The notes beneath the pieces were generated by a model. That model saw nothing but the letters and a program-made list of their open reading frames with translations, was not told the DNA's origin and did no database searches. Below are positions 1-8,996 of a stretch of 64,000 bases of DNA, piece after piece. The DNA lies in the NCBI GenBank assembly GCA_937887565.1, contig CALABS010000061.1, positions 171,777 through 235,776 on the forward strand, written 5' to 3'. Position 1 is the stretch's first letter. Every line of letters begins with the position of its first letter. Source of the DNA: an uncultured Rhodospirillaceae bacterium (GTDB lineage Bacteria > Pseudomonadota > Alphaproteobacteria > Rhodospirillales > Magnetospirillaceae). Both the position numbers and the translations under genes were made by a program.

Positions 1-176
1 TGGCCGAAGGAGACCGCCTTTCCCTGGCCCGGCAGGCGCAAGCCGAGCAGTGGCTGGTCGAGGCGGTGCGGGAGCGGTTCGGACGCGAGGGGATGAAGCG
101 GGCGGGCAGCCTGCGGTTGGCGCCCGGCCAGTCACCGTTCGAGGCATTGGCGGAGGTATCCGGGCGGTTGATTTAA
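1..176 (+). CDS. C-terminal end of an unidentified protein (5' end outside window)
   Basis: An open frame enters from the left edge (first full codon at position 3) and stops with TAA at 174-176, giving 57 residues rich in Glu, Arg, Leu and Ala. The piece contains an amphipathic helix-like stretch (QAQAEQWLVEAVRERFG) and ends in GRLI. I do not recognise the family from this tail. High third-position GC fits real coding. About 95 bases separate it from the next gene. Confidence 0.5.
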   Translation, partial: AEGDRLSLARQAQAEQWLVEAVRERFGREGMKRAGSLRLAPGQSPFEALAEVSGRLI

Positions 177-270
177 TACCTGTTCATACTTCAGGTTAAT
201 TACGTACTCCTGTTGACACCGATGACCATTAGGCGGACCATCATCCGAAAGTGTCATGGGATAGGTTGGA

Positions 271-1587
271 GTGAACGCGCCCTTGACGAGCCACGGCACG
301 ACGGGCGGGCTGAGCCGCGAGTTGCTTGAGCTCGTGTCGGCGCTCGTCTGCCTGATCGAGGACGGACGCCTGGTGTTCGTGAACCGTGCCGGCCTGTCGA
401 TGCTCGGCCTGCGGTCGGCGGCGGAAGCCGAGGGTCGGCCCTTCGACGATTTCATCGTCGAGGACTATCGCTTCCTGCTGGACGCCGGATGGGAATTGCT
501 GGCCGAGGAGGAGTTCGTCCCCCTCAAGCTCACCCGTGCCGACGGAACCCTGTTCGAGGCCGAGATGCGGGTCCGTCAGGTGCCCGAACGCCCCGACTGC
601 TACCTTATCGAAGCCCGCGACATTTCCAAGTTCGTCCGCTCTGCCGAGGCGTTGCGCGAGCGCGAGGCCCGGCTTCAGGGCATCCTGGCGTCGGTGGCGG
701 AAGGCATCATCGCCATCAACGACGATGGCCGCATCGTCTCGGCCAATCCCGCCGCCGAGGCCATGTTCGGCTTTCCGGCCGGCAAGCTGGTCGGCCTCGA
801 CCTCGGCGACCTGATGCCGCCCGAGCTGCGCGAGCGCCACCAGCGCTTCTTCGACGCCTATATGTCGGGCCTGTTCCCCAGCCTGATGAACCGCATGGTC
901 GAGGGCCAGGGCACCCGCCGCGACGGCAGCGTCTTTCCCATGGAGATCTCGGTCAGCGAGTTGCGCCACGGCCGCCACCGCATGTTCACCGCCATCCTGC
1001 GCGACATTTCCGAGCGCAAGGAGCACGAGGAGCGCATCCGCCGGCTGGCCCATCACGACGCGCTCACCGGGTTGCCCAACCGCAACCTCCTCAACGACCG
1101 CATGAACCACGCCCTGGCGCGCGTGAAACGCAACGGCGGCCGCATGGCGGTGCTTTACGTGGACCTCGACCGCTTCAAGCCCATCAACGACAGCCTCGGC
1201 CACGAGGCCGGCGACGCGGTGCTGCGCGACGTGGCCGAGCGGCTGAGCGCCTGCGTGCGCGGTTCGGACACCGTGGCCCGCGTGGGCGGCGACGAATTCG
1301 TGGTGGTGGTCGAGGAGATCGGCCGGCTGTCCGAGGCGGCGCTGGTGGCCCGCAAGATCATCGACGTGCTGTCGCGCCCGTTCGACTACGAGGGAAATAA
1401 ATGCACCATCGGCGCCTCGGTGGGCGGCGCCCTGTTCCCCGACGACGGCGAAAGCATGGACGACGTCTGCAAGGCCGCCGACATCGCCATGTACCAGGTC
1501 AAACGCGCCGGCCGCAACGGCTTCCGCTTCTTCGCCCAGGAGGGCCTTGAACTGGACGAATACCTGGAGGGGGACGGAGAGGCGTGA
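271..1587 (+). CDS. PAS-PAS-GGDEF diguanylate cyclase
   Basis: Predicted to make the second messenger c-di-GMP from two GTP. The 438-residue soluble protein has two PAS-like regions (about 20-115 and 130-250; the second ends in the usual DISERKEHEERI linker) and a GGDEF domain (about 258-425). The active-site motif GGDEF is at residues 339-343, and the inhibitory I-site RGSD (330-333) sits exactly five residues before it, so product inhibition is expected. No transmembrane segment is seen, so sensing is probably cytoplasmic. GTG is used as start, with only a weak ribosome site. A TTGACA box at 213-218 could be a -35 element, but its -10 partner is poor. The gene converges on ygfZ, ten bases away. 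Confidence 0.9.
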   Translation: MNAPLTSHGTTGGLSRELLELVSALVCLIEDGRLVFVNRAGLSMLGLRSAAEAEGRPFDDFIVEDYRFLLDAGWELLAEEEFVPLKLTRADGTLFEAEMRVRQVPERPDCYLIEARDISKFVRSAEALREREARLQGILASVAEGIIAINDDGRIVSANPAAEAMFGFPAGKLVGLDLGDLMPPELRERHQRFFDAYMSGLFPSLMNRMVEGQGTRRDGSVFPMEISVSELRHGRHRMFTAILRDISERKEHEERIRRLAHHDALTGLPNRNLLNDRMNHALARVKRNGGRMAVLYVDLDRFKPINDSLGHEAGDAVLRDVAERLSACVRGSDTVARVGGDEFVVVVEEIGRLSEAALVARKIIDVLSRPFDYEGNKCTIGASVGGALFPDDGESMDDVCKAADIAMYQVKRAGRNGFRFFAQEGLELDEYLEGDGEA

Positions 1588-1596
1588 CCGCCGCTC

Positions 1597-2484
1597 CTAC
1601 TCGGCCTCGGGGAACACCGCCCAATCCGGTTTCCAAGGCGTCAACCGCGCGTCGCCGCAGGTGAAGGCGCCCTGGCGGCCGTCGGCCGCGCGGAAATGCT
1701 CCAGCCGGACCAGAGCCAGCCCGACGCCCGCCACCGCCGAGCGCATCTCGCCGGCCTCGGCGCCGTCCAGCATCACCGGGGTTCCCGAGGCCGGGACCGG
1801 CCCGTCGATGCTCACCGGCATCAGACGCTTGCGGACCAGCCCGCGATGCTTGGTGCGGGCGGTCAGCTCCTGGCCCATGTAGCACCCCTTCTGGAAATCG
1901 ACCCCCTTCAACTCGTCGAAGCCGTTTTCCAGCAGGATCGCCTTTTCCACCGGCAGGTCGCGGCTGCCGTCGGGCAGCCCCAGGCGAATCCGGCGTTCAT
2001 CCCAGGCGGCGAAGGGCGCCTCATCGAAGCCGGCGGCGACCAGGGGCTGGACGTCGGGAAGGTACAGGCGCAGGCCGGCGCGCGGCAGCCGTGGATCGAC
2101 GAAGGCGACGCCGCCGCCGAAACCCCGGGCGGCGCCAGCCTCGGACGGTAGCCCGAGATAGTCGCCGGCGGCGGCGAACACCGACAGGCCCTCCGCCACG
2201 GCCACCGTGACCTTGGAGCGCAGCTTGTACATGGACAGCTTCTTGCGGAAGTCCTCGACGCGATCCGCCTCGGCGTCGATCAGGTACTCCGCCCCGCGTG
2301 CCGCGATGAACAGGTCGTGCAGGAACTTGCCCTGGGGCGTGAGGAAGGCCGCCCAAACGGCGCGATCGGCCGCCACCTTGGCGACGTCGTTGGACACCAG
2401 CCCCTGCAGGAAGGCCTGGCGATCCTCGCCGCCCACCACCAGAAGGGCGCGGTTGGCAAGGCGGGTGAAGCTCTTGTCGGCCAT
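1597..2484 (-). CDS. ygfZ: Folate-binding protein YgfZ/GcvT-like (iron-sulfur cluster maintenance)
   Basis: A 295-residue member of the YgfZ/CAF17 family, related to the aminomethyltransferase GcvT; family members bind tetrahydrofolate and support iron-sulfur enzyme assembly. The diagnostic motif KGCYMGQELTARTKHRG with its conserved cysteine is present in the C-terminal half, followed by a short barrel-like domain. The frame is open further upstream, but the ATG at 2484 is preferred: it has GGAG 9-12 bases ahead and starts the conserved sequence (MADKSFTRLANRALL). It lies tail-to-tail with the diguanylate cyclase and upstream of a chemoreceptor on the same strand. Confidence 0.9.
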   Translation of the reverse strand: MADKSFTRLANRALLVVGGEDRQAFLQGLVSNDVAKVAADRAVWAAFLTPQGKFLHDLFIAARGAEYLIDAEADRVEDFRKKLSMYKLRSKVTVAVAEGLSVFAAAGDYLGLPSEAGAARGFGGGVAFVDPRLPRAGLRLYLPDVQPLVAAGFDEAPFAAWDERRIRLGLPDGSRDLPVEKAILLENGFDELKGVDFQKGCYMGQELTARTKHRGLVRKRLMPVSIDGPVPASGTPVMLDGAEAGEMRSAVAGVGLALVRLEHFRAADGRQGAFTCGDARLTPWKPDWAVFPEAE

Positions 2485-2571
2485 GAAACGGGTCTCCGTT
2501 TGGGGGCGGCGGAACCCGCAAAAGGTGGGGCAAGCCCGCCGCGATGGCAAGAGCCGGGACGCCGATTCCGG

Positions 2572-4407
2572 TCAGCCGGCGCGAAGCTCGCGCAGGAAAT
2601 CCTCCACCTCGGCCTCCAGGGAGCCGCTTTCGCCGCGGAGCTGGTGGGCGGCCTCCATGACGCCGCGCGCCATGCGATCGGTCTCCATGGCGGCGCGGGC
2701 GACGCCGGCGATGGTGGAGGCGACGTCGCTGGTGTTGCGCGACACGCTCTCGGCGGTACGAGCGATCTCGGCGGTGGCGGCGCCCTGTTCCTCGACGGCG
2801 CCGGCCACGGCGGTGGACAGTTCGTTGATGCGGCCGATGGTCCGGGCGATGCCGGTTATGGCCGCCACCGCCGTTCGCGTCTCCTGCTGGATGCTGTCCA
2901 CTTGGCCGGCGATCTCGTCGGTGGCGCGCGCCGTCTGCCCCGCCAGGGTCTTGACCTCGTGGGCGACGACCGCGAAGCCCTTGCCCGCCTCGCCGGCGCG
3001 GGCCGCCTCGATGGTGGCGTTCAGCGCCAACAGGTTGGTCTGGCTGGCGATGGTATTGATCAAGCCCACCACCTCGCCGATGCGGTTGGCGGCATCCTCC
3101 AGCAGGCGCACCTTGCCGTCGGCCTCGCCGGCCTCGTGGGCGGCGTCGCGGGCGATGTCGGCCGAGGCGTTGACCTGGCGGGCGATCTCGGCGATCGAGG
3201 CGTTCAGTTCGGCGCTGGCCGAAGTCACGCTGTCCACGTTCATGGACGCCTGCTCGGTGGCGGCCGACACCGCGTCGGCCTGGGCGGTGGTCTGGGAGGA
3301 GTTCACCAGCAGCGAATCCGCCGCCGCCAACAGTTGGTCAACGGTGACCGCGATGGTGGCGACCACGCCGTGGACACGGTTTTCCAGCCGGTCGGCCAGC
3401 TCTGCCATCTCGGCCTGGCGCATGGCCTGGGCCGCCTGTTCGTCGGCCTGCCGGGCGCGGCGCGCCTCCTCCTCCGCGCGATGGGCGCAGGACAGCTCGG
3501 CCGCCGCCGCGTCCTCGCGCCGCTCGACCGCCCGCAACAGCCAATGGGCCGCCAGCAGCGTTCCGCAGCCCACCGCCGCCATGGCCGCCAACAACAGGAC
3601 CGTCGCCAGCCGCCGGGCCGCCGCCAGTTCGCCGTCGAGGGCGGCGACGTCCTGATCGACGCGGAAGGTTCCCAGGGCCTGGCCGTCCGGCCCCTTGAAG
3701 ACCAGTTCGGCGGTATGAACGCGACCGCCCTCGGGAAGGGCGAAATTGGCCAATTCCATCAGATCGCGGCCATCGCGGCCGAGGACGGCCACCCGCATGC
3801 CCAAGCGGCGATCCAGTTCGGTGAGAGCGGCCAGCGGATCGACGGTCAGGACCGCGTATCCCTGCAGGCGGAAACCGCCGATGGACGCCACCGTGCTGAC
3901 CCGCGGCCGGCCGTCAAGGCTCCAGACATGGTGCAGCAGTCGCAGGCGGTCCGAGCCCTCGCGCCGCCGCAGGGCGTCGAGAAGAGACTCCGGCAGCTTT
4001 CCCGCCCCGTCTTCGATGCCCTTGGCGGCCAGCGCGTCGAGGTCGGCTCCCAGGATCGCCAGCCCCCGGAACGCCACCCGCCCCTCGGTGAACACGTCGC
4101 GCCGATGGGCGTCGGCGATGGCCCGGCCCACCGCCGCCCCGTCGCCGGATGCCACCGCCTGCCGCACCGCCGCCTCGCGGGCGATGTCCGAGACGGTGGT
4201 GCCCAGGGTGGCCAGATGGCCCCGCCACAGCAGGTCATCGACGAAGCTGTCCACCAGAACCTGCGCCTGCCGGTCCTGGAACCGGAACGCCAGATGCTCG
4301 TAGCGGCCGGCCACGAAGGTGACCACCGCGATGCTGGCGGCGACCATCACCACCCCGGCCGCCACCAGGATGGACATCAACGTCCGGCGCCTGCTGCGCG
4401 CGTTCAC
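2572..4407 (-). CDS. Methyl-accepting chemotaxis protein
   Basis: A 611-residue transmembrane chemoreceptor that should signal to CheA/CheW. There is one N-terminal membrane helix (about 11-33), a periplasmic sensor of roughly 230 residues that I cannot assign to a family, a second helix (about 270-292) and a cytoplasmic signalling domain with the family hairpin (LNATIEAARAGEAGKGFAVV). GTG at 4407 is the first start; an ATG ten codons in is an alternative because neither has a strong ribosome site. It starts 18 bases after the rhodanese gene stop, so the two may be cotranscribed; the ligand is unknown. Confidence 0.92.
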   Translation of the reverse strand: MNARSRRRTLMSILVAAGVVMVAASIAVVTFVAGRYEHLAFRFQDRQAQVLVDSFVDDLLWRGHLATLGTTVSDIAREAAVRQAVASGDGAAVGRAIADAHRRDVFTEGRVAFRGLAILGADLDALAAKGIEDGAGKLPESLLDALRRREGSDRLRLLHHVWSLDGRPRVSTVASIGGFRLQGYAVLTVDPLAALTELDRRLGMRVAVLGRDGRDLMELANFALPEGGRVHTAELVFKGPDGQALGTFRVDQDVAALDGELAAARRLATVLLLAAMAAVGCGTLLAAHWLLRAVERREDAAAAELSCAHRAEEEARRARQADEQAAQAMRQAEMAELADRLENRVHGVVATIAVTVDQLLAAADSLLVNSSQTTAQADAVSAATEQASMNVDSVTSASAELNASIAEIARQVNASADIARDAAHEAGEADGKVRLLEDAANRIGEVVGLINTIASQTNLLALNATIEAARAGEAGKGFAVVAHEVKTLAGQTARATDEIAGQVDSIQQETRTAVAAITGIARTIGRINELSTAVAGAVEEQGAATAEIARTAESVSRNTSDVASTIAGVARAAMETDRMARGVMEAAHQLRGESGSLEAEVEDFLRELRAG

Positions 4408-4425
4408 GGCGAAGGCCCGGCGGAA

Positions 4426-4857
4426 CTACTTGGTCACCAGCGGCAGGCCCTTGGCCTTCCACTCGTCCATGCCCTGGGCGTAGTAGTAGATCTTGGTGTA
4501 GCCGAAGCCGACCGCCTTCTGGGCGGCGGCGGCGGCGCGGCCGCACTTGATGCCGTTGCAGTAGAAGGCGACCGGCGCGTCCTTCGCCGTCATGTGACGG
4601 GCCAGGACCTCGGGGCCGGTGATGTCGGTGTCGATCAGCCGGATCGCCCCTTCCACATGGCCGGCGGCATAGTCGCCTTCCTTGCGGTTGTCGAGGATCA
4701 CCAGGTTGGGCGTGGTCTCGATCAGCTTGATCAGCGTGTCGGCGTCCACGGCGGTGGTACCGGGGATGCTCATGGGCGCGTCGGCGGCGGCGGCCATGGC
4801 GGTCGTGCCGATGGCCAGCACGAGGGCCACCGCGATCCTGGTCAGAATGGTCTTCAT
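4426..4857 (-). CDS. Periplasmic single-domain rhodanese
   Basis: A 143-residue exported protein with a clear Sec signal peptide (about 1-25, ending AMAAAA) and one rhodanese domain. The candidate catalytic cysteine is Cys100 in the loop CNGIKCGR, which also has Cys105; the usual rhodanese Asp and Arg framework (LDNRKEGDYAAGHVEGA) is present. It probably carries or transfers sulfane sulfur in the periplasm; the substrate is unknown. It precedes the chemoreceptor gene by 18 bases and is divergent from the glycosyltransferase cluster. The 257 bases between the divergent genes must hold both promoters; I see no convincing boxes there. Confidence 0.85.
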   Translation of the reverse strand: MKTILTRIAVALVLAIGTTAMAAAADAPMSIPGTTAVDADTLIKLIETTPNLVILDNRKEGDYAAGHVEGAIRLIDTDITGPEVLARHMTAKDAPVAFYCNGIKCGRAAAAAQKAVGFGYTKIYYYAQGMDEWKAKGLPLVTK

Positions 4858-5114
4858 GGCGTTCGTCCTCCCTGTCGTCGGTGCAGGGGAGGCGGAATCC
4901 GCCCATGCGAACGGTGTCGGCGCCGGCCGCTCTTGCTCCCCCCCTTGCTCGCGGACTCACCATCCGCTCTTGGCCCGGTTGTATCCTGGCTCACTCCGCT
5001 ACACTACTCGGATATGTCACTTTCGTCAAATATGCAGAAAGGCGAATGTCGTCGCGTCGAGGCATGGGTAGGAGCGCTTGGCACGTCGGGCGGCCGGACG
5101 TATAAGGAGCGGCG

Positions 5115-6140
5115 ATGCATATCACCCTGGTCGACGACTCCATCCCCTTCGACGGCTATTCGGCCTCCAGCCGCCCACTGGGCGGCGCCGAGAAGGCGTT
5201 TGCCGCCCTCCCCGGCGCGCTGGCCCGCCGCGGGCACACGGTGGCGGTGTTCAACCGCTGCCGCTGGAGCATGTTCATCGAGGGCGCCCAGTGGGAGACC
5301 TTCGACGGCAAGCGGCCGCTGACCACCGACGTGCTGGTGGCCTTCCGCAGGCCCGAACTGCTGGAATTCGTGCGCGGCGCCCGCCGCCGGGTGCTATGGC
5401 ATACCGGCCCCGGCCGACAGTTGGAGCGCAAGGCGGCCCGGGCGCTGCTGGACGAGCACAAGCCTCTGGTCCTGCTGGTGTCCGAGCACCAGGCCATGGA
5501 CTGGAAGGCCAAGGGGCTGCAGGTAGGGCTGGTGCCGCCGGCGGTGCGCTTCGACTATCTCGCCGACACCCCCATGGACCCCGCCACGCCGCCCCGCGCC
5601 ATCGTCACCACCCATCCCGGTTGGGGGCTGTCGTGGCTGGTGGATCTGTGGGTGGAGAGGATTCGCCCGCAGGCGCCGACCGCCGAGCTGCACGTGTTCT
5701 CCATGGGGCTGGCCAAGGCGGCCGAGGGCGGCGAACTGGCGCCCGACCTGGAGCCCATCGCCACCAAGGTCCTGGCCGCCCGCGACCACGGCGTGATGGT
5801 GGTCCGGCCCCAGGGCGACACCCTGATGGCCGAGGAATTCCGCCGCGCCCGCGTCCACCTCTATCCCGGCCACCCCGACGATTCCACCGCCTTCACCCTG
5901 ATGGAGAGCCAAGCGGCCGGATTGCCGGCGGTGCTGCGGCCGCTGGGGGCGGCGCCGGCCCGGGTGGTGGACGGGCTGACCGCCGCCATCGCCCCCGACG
6001 ACGACGCCTTCGCCAACCTGGCGGCGCTGATGCTGACCGACGCATCGGTGTTCGCCTCGCGCAGCGCCGAGGCCCGCGCCCTCTACAAGGGCCGCAGTTG
6101 GGACGCGGCGGCGGAGCGACTGGAGGCCATGCTGGGATGA
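5115..6140 (+). CDS. GT-B fold glycosyltransferase (family 4-like)
   Basis: A 341-residue soluble glycosyltransferase. The N-terminal domain opens with a Gly-rich loop typical of the retaining GT4 group (SSRPLGGAEKAFAALPGALA), and the C-terminal domain has the donor-site segment with HPDDSTAFTLMESQAAGLP. A good ribosome site (AAGGAG) precedes the ATG. It overlaps the next glycosyltransferase by four bases (ATGA), and that gene overlaps asnB, so the three form one translationally coupled unit. The likely role is surface polysaccharide or glycolipid assembly; donor and acceptor cannot be told. Confidence 0.85.
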   Translation: MHITLVDDSIPFDGYSASSRPLGGAEKAFAALPGALARRGHTVAVFNRCRWSMFIEGAQWETFDGKRPLTTDVLVAFRRPELLEFVRGARRRVLWHTGPGRQLERKAARALLDEHKPLVLLVSEHQAMDWKAKGLQVGLVPPAVRFDYLADTPMDPATPPRAIVTTHPGWGLSWLVDLWVERIRPQAPTAELHVFSMGLAKAAEGGELAPDLEPIATKVLAARDHGVMVVRPQGDTLMAEEFRRARVHLYPGHPDDSTAFTLMESQAAGLPAVLRPLGAAPARVVDGLTAAIAPDDDAFANLAALMLTDASVFASRSAEARALYKGRSWDAAAERLEAMLG

Positions 6141-7168
6141 CCATCCGACTCCTCCAGGCCATGGCCGGCGCCGAGCACGGCGGCGCCGAGGCCTTCTTCG
6201 AGCGCCTCGCCCTCGCCCTTCAGAAGGCCGGCGCCGTCGAGCAGAAGGTGGTGATCCGCGCCAACGCCCGCCGCGCCGCCCATCTGCGGGCGGGCGGCGT
6301 CGACGTCGCCGAACTGCCCTTCGGCGGCGCGCTGGACCTGCGCACGCGGCTGGGCTTCCGCTGGGCGGTGCGGCGGTTCCAGCCCCAGGTGGTGCTGACC
6401 TGGATGAACCGCGCCACCCGCTTCTGTCCCCGGGGTCCCTTCGTGCATGTGGGCCGGCTGGGCGGCTACTACGACCTGAAATACTACCGCCGCTGCGGAC
6501 ACCTGATCGGCAACACCCCCGACATCCGCGACTGGATCCTCGGCCAGGGCTGGCCCGAGAACCGCGTCCACTATCTTCCCAACTTCGCCGCCGAGACCAA
6601 GGCCACGCCGGCCCGGCGCGAGGCGTTCTCGACGCCGGCCCACACCCCGGTGATCCTGGCCCTGGGGCGGCTGCACGACAACAAGGCCTTCGACGTGCTG
6701 ATCGAGGCGATGCACAAGGTGCCCGACGCCTATCTGTGGCTGGCCGGGGAGGGACCCCGCCGGGCTGAGCTGGAGGCGCGGGCGTCCCATCTCGGGCTGA
6801 TGCCGCGCGTGCGCTTCCTGGGCTGGCGCGACGACGTGGCGTCGCTCTACGCCGCCGCCGACCTGTTCGTCTGCCCGTCGCGCCACGAGCCCCTGGGCAA
6901 CGTGGTCATCGAGGCCTGGGCCCAGGGCGTGCCGGTGGTGGCCGCCGCCTCGCAGGGGCCACGGCAGTTGATCGCCGACGGCGCCGACGGCGTGCTGGTG
7001 CCGGTGGACGACGCCGCCGCCCTGGCCGCCGCCATCGGCCGCCTGCTGGCCGACCACGAGGCCGCCGCGGCCATCGGCGCCGCCGGCCGCCGCGCCTTCG
7101 AGGCCCGCTTCACCGAGGCGGCGGTGGTGGACGCCTATCGCGCCTTCCTCGAGACGGTAGCCGCCTGA
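6137..7168 (+). CDS. Glycosyltransferase family 4
   Basis: A 343-residue retaining glycosyltransferase. It begins MTIRLLQAMAGAEHGGAEAF (N-terminal acceptor domain) and has the classic GT4 C-terminal nucleotide-sugar site: FVCPSRHEPLGNVVIEAWAQG with the E-x7-E pattern, preceded by LALGRLHDNKAFDVLIEA. The start ATG overlaps the previous stop, and its own stop TGA shares a base with the asnB start. The longer open frame upstream of 6137 is the shadow of the preceding gene. The substrate is not deducible. Confidence 0.9.
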   Translation: MTIRLLQAMAGAEHGGAEAFFERLALALQKAGAVEQKVVIRANARRAAHLRAGGVDVAELPFGGALDLRTRLGFRWAVRRFQPQVVLTWMNRATRFCPRGPFVHVGRLGGYYDLKYYRRCGHLIGNTPDIRDWILGQGWPENRVHYLPNFAAETKATPARREAFSTPAHTPVILALGRLHDNKAFDVLIEAMHKVPDAYLWLAGEGPRRAELEARASHLGLMPRVRFLGWRDDVASLYAAADLFVCPSRHEPLGNVVIEAWAQGVPVVAAASQGPRQLIADGADGVLVPVDDAAALAAAIGRLLADHEAAAAIGAAGRRAFEARFTEAAVVDAYRAFLETVAA

Positions 7169-8916
7169 TGTGCGGCATCGCCGGCATCGCCACCGCCGAC
7201 GGCTCGCCTCCCGGCGACGATGTCCTCGACCGCCTGACGGCGGCGCTGGCCCATCGCGGTCCCGACGGCCGGGGCCGGCAGGTGCGGGACGGCGTCGGGC
7301 TGGTGCAGACCCGGCTGGCGATCATCGACCTCGAGGGCGGCCGCCAACCCATCCTCGATGGCGACGGCCGCGCCATCGTCGCCAACGGCGAGGTCTACAA
7401 CTTCATCGAACTGCGGGCCGAAATGCCGCAGGCGCGGTTCGCCACCGGCTCCGACTGCGAACCGCCGCTGCATCTCTACGCCGCCGAGGGCGACGGCTTC
7501 GCCGCCCGCCTGCGCGGCATGGTCGCCGCCGCCATCCACGACCCCCGCCACGGCCGCCTGGTGCTGACCCGCGACCCCTTCGGCATCAAGCCGCTCTATC
7601 TAGCCGAGGGGCCGTGGGGCGTCGCCTTCGCCTCGGAGGCGCAGGCGCTGGTGGCCGCCGGGCTGGTGACGCCCGAGGTCGATCCGGCGCGCCGGGCCGA
7701 ACTGCTGCAGCTCCAGTTCACCACCGGCGCCGACACCATCCTCAAGGGCGTCCGCCGGCTGCTGCCGGGCGAGACGGTGGTGGTGGAAGGCGGCCGCGTC
7801 ACCTCGTCGCGCCGGCTGCCGGCCCTGCCCGAGGGCGGCCCGGTGGACGGCGATCCCGACCGCCTCGTCTACCGCCTCGACGAGGTGCTGATGGATTCGG
7901 TCGAACTGCACCAGCGCTCCGACGTGCCCTACGGCATGTTCCTGTCGGGCGGCATCGATTCCTCCGCCGTGCTGGCGATGATGGCGCGGCTGAACCCGCG
8001 CCCGGTGCTGGCCTTCACCGCCGGCTTTCCCGGCACCACGGCGCGCGACGAGCGCGAGCACGCCCGCGACCTGGCCCGGGCGGTGGGCGCCCGCCACGTC
8101 GAGGTCGAGGTCACCGAGGCCGATTTCTGGTCGCTATTGCCGCGCGTCGCCGAGGCCATGGACGACCCGGCCGCCGACTACGCCTGCCTGCCCACCTTCA
8201 AGCTGGCCGCCGAGGCCCGCAAGGAGGTCAAGGTCATCCTGTCGGGCGAGGGCGGCGACGAACTGTTCGGCGGCTACGGCCGCTACCGCGCCGCCATGCG
8301 GCCGTGGCCGCTGGCCCGCCCCATGCGGCGCAAGGGCACCTTCGACGGGCTGGGCGTGCTGCGCGAGGACCCGCGTGGATGGCGCGACGGCATCGCCGCC
8401 GCCGAACGCGCCGCCCGCCTGCCCGGCCGTTCGCGGCTGCAGGTGGCCCAGGCGGTGGACGTGGCCGACTGGCTGCCCAACGACCTCTTGACCAAGGCCG
8501 ACCGCTGCCTGATGGCCAACGGCGTCGAGGGCCGGGTGCCGTTCCTCGACCCGGTGGTGGCCTCCTTCGCCTTCCGCCTGCCCGACCACCTGAAGGTCAG
8601 GAAGGGGCTGGGCAAGTGGCTGCTGCGCAAGTGGCTGGACACCGCCATGCCCGCCGCCCGCCCCTTCAGCCCCAAGCGCGGCTTCACCGTCCCGGTGGCG
8701 GAATGGATCGCCGCCCGCCCCGAGATCGGCGCCCTGGTCGCCGCCCAGCCCGGCATCGCCGAGATCGCCGACGCGGACGCGGTCAGGCGCCTGTTCGCCC
8801 ATCTCGACAAGAGGACCGGCTTCGCCGCCTGGACCCTGCTGTTCTACGCCCTGTGGCACCAGCGGCATATCCTGGGACGGAAGGCGGAAGGGGATGTCTT
8901 TGACATGCTGACTTAG
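7168..8916 (+). CDS. asnB: Glutamine-hydrolysing asparagine synthetase-like amidotransferase
   Basis: A 582-residue class II amidotransferase. Cys2 (MCGIAGI) is the N-terminal nucleophile that releases ammonia from glutamine, and the synthetase half has the PPi-loop SGGIDSS (residues 260-266) plus the SGEGGDELFGGYGRY segment. It would convert aspartate to asparagine or, in polysaccharide clusters, amidate a uronic acid. Coupling to two glycosyltransferases (start overlaps the preceding stop) favours the second role, as an inference. Family length is normal (about 550-640). Confidence 0.92.
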   Translation: MCGIAGIATADGSPPGDDVLDRLTAALAHRGPDGRGRQVRDGVGLVQTRLAIIDLEGGRQPILDGDGRAIVANGEVYNFIELRAEMPQARFATGSDCEPPLHLYAAEGDGFAARLRGMVAAAIHDPRHGRLVLTRDPFGIKPLYLAEGPWGVAFASEAQALVAAGLVTPEVDPARRAELLQLQFTTGADTILKGVRRLLPGETVVVEGGRVTSSRRLPALPEGGPVDGDPDRLVYRLDEVLMDSVELHQRSDVPYGMFLSGGIDSSAVLAMMARLNPRPVLAFTAGFPGTTARDEREHARDLARAVGARHVEVEVTEADFWSLLPRVAEAMDDPAADYACLPTFKLAAEARKEVKVILSGEGGDELFGGYGRYRAAMRPWPLARPMRRKGTFDGLGVLREDPRGWRDGIAAAERAARLPGRSRLQVAQAVDVADWLPNDLLTKADRCLMANGVEGRVPFLDPVVASFAFRLPDHLKVRKGLGKWLLRKWLDTAMPAARPFSPKRGFTVPVAEWIAARPEIGALVAAQPGIAEIADADAVRRLFAHLDKRTGFAAWTLLFYALWHQRHILGRKAEGDVFDMLT

Positions 8917-8921
8917 TCTAT

Positions 8922-8981
8922 CGTCATCGCCGGGCTTGACCCGGCGATCCATGGATGCCCGGATCAAGTCCGGGCATGACG
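8922..8981. repeat. 60-base double-hairpin palindromic intergenic repeat
   Basis: The segment is an almost perfect palindrome: CGTCAT at the left end matches ATGACG at the right, with two inner hairpins (CGCCGGG/CCCGGCG with a five-base loop, and GCCCGGA/TCCGGGC) around a central ATCCATGGAT. Short elements of this look are scattered between genes in many alphaproteobacteria. It sits between asnB and the dihydroorotase gene and could act as a terminator or RNA stabiliser. Its right edge abuts the ribosome site of the next gene. Confidence 0.75.
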
Positions 8982-8996
8982 GACAGGGAGCTCTTG

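Noticed and set aside
2317..5322. 1001-codon plus-strand open frame
   Set aside because: Antisense to ygfZ, the chemoreceptor and the rhodanese; no domain recognisable.
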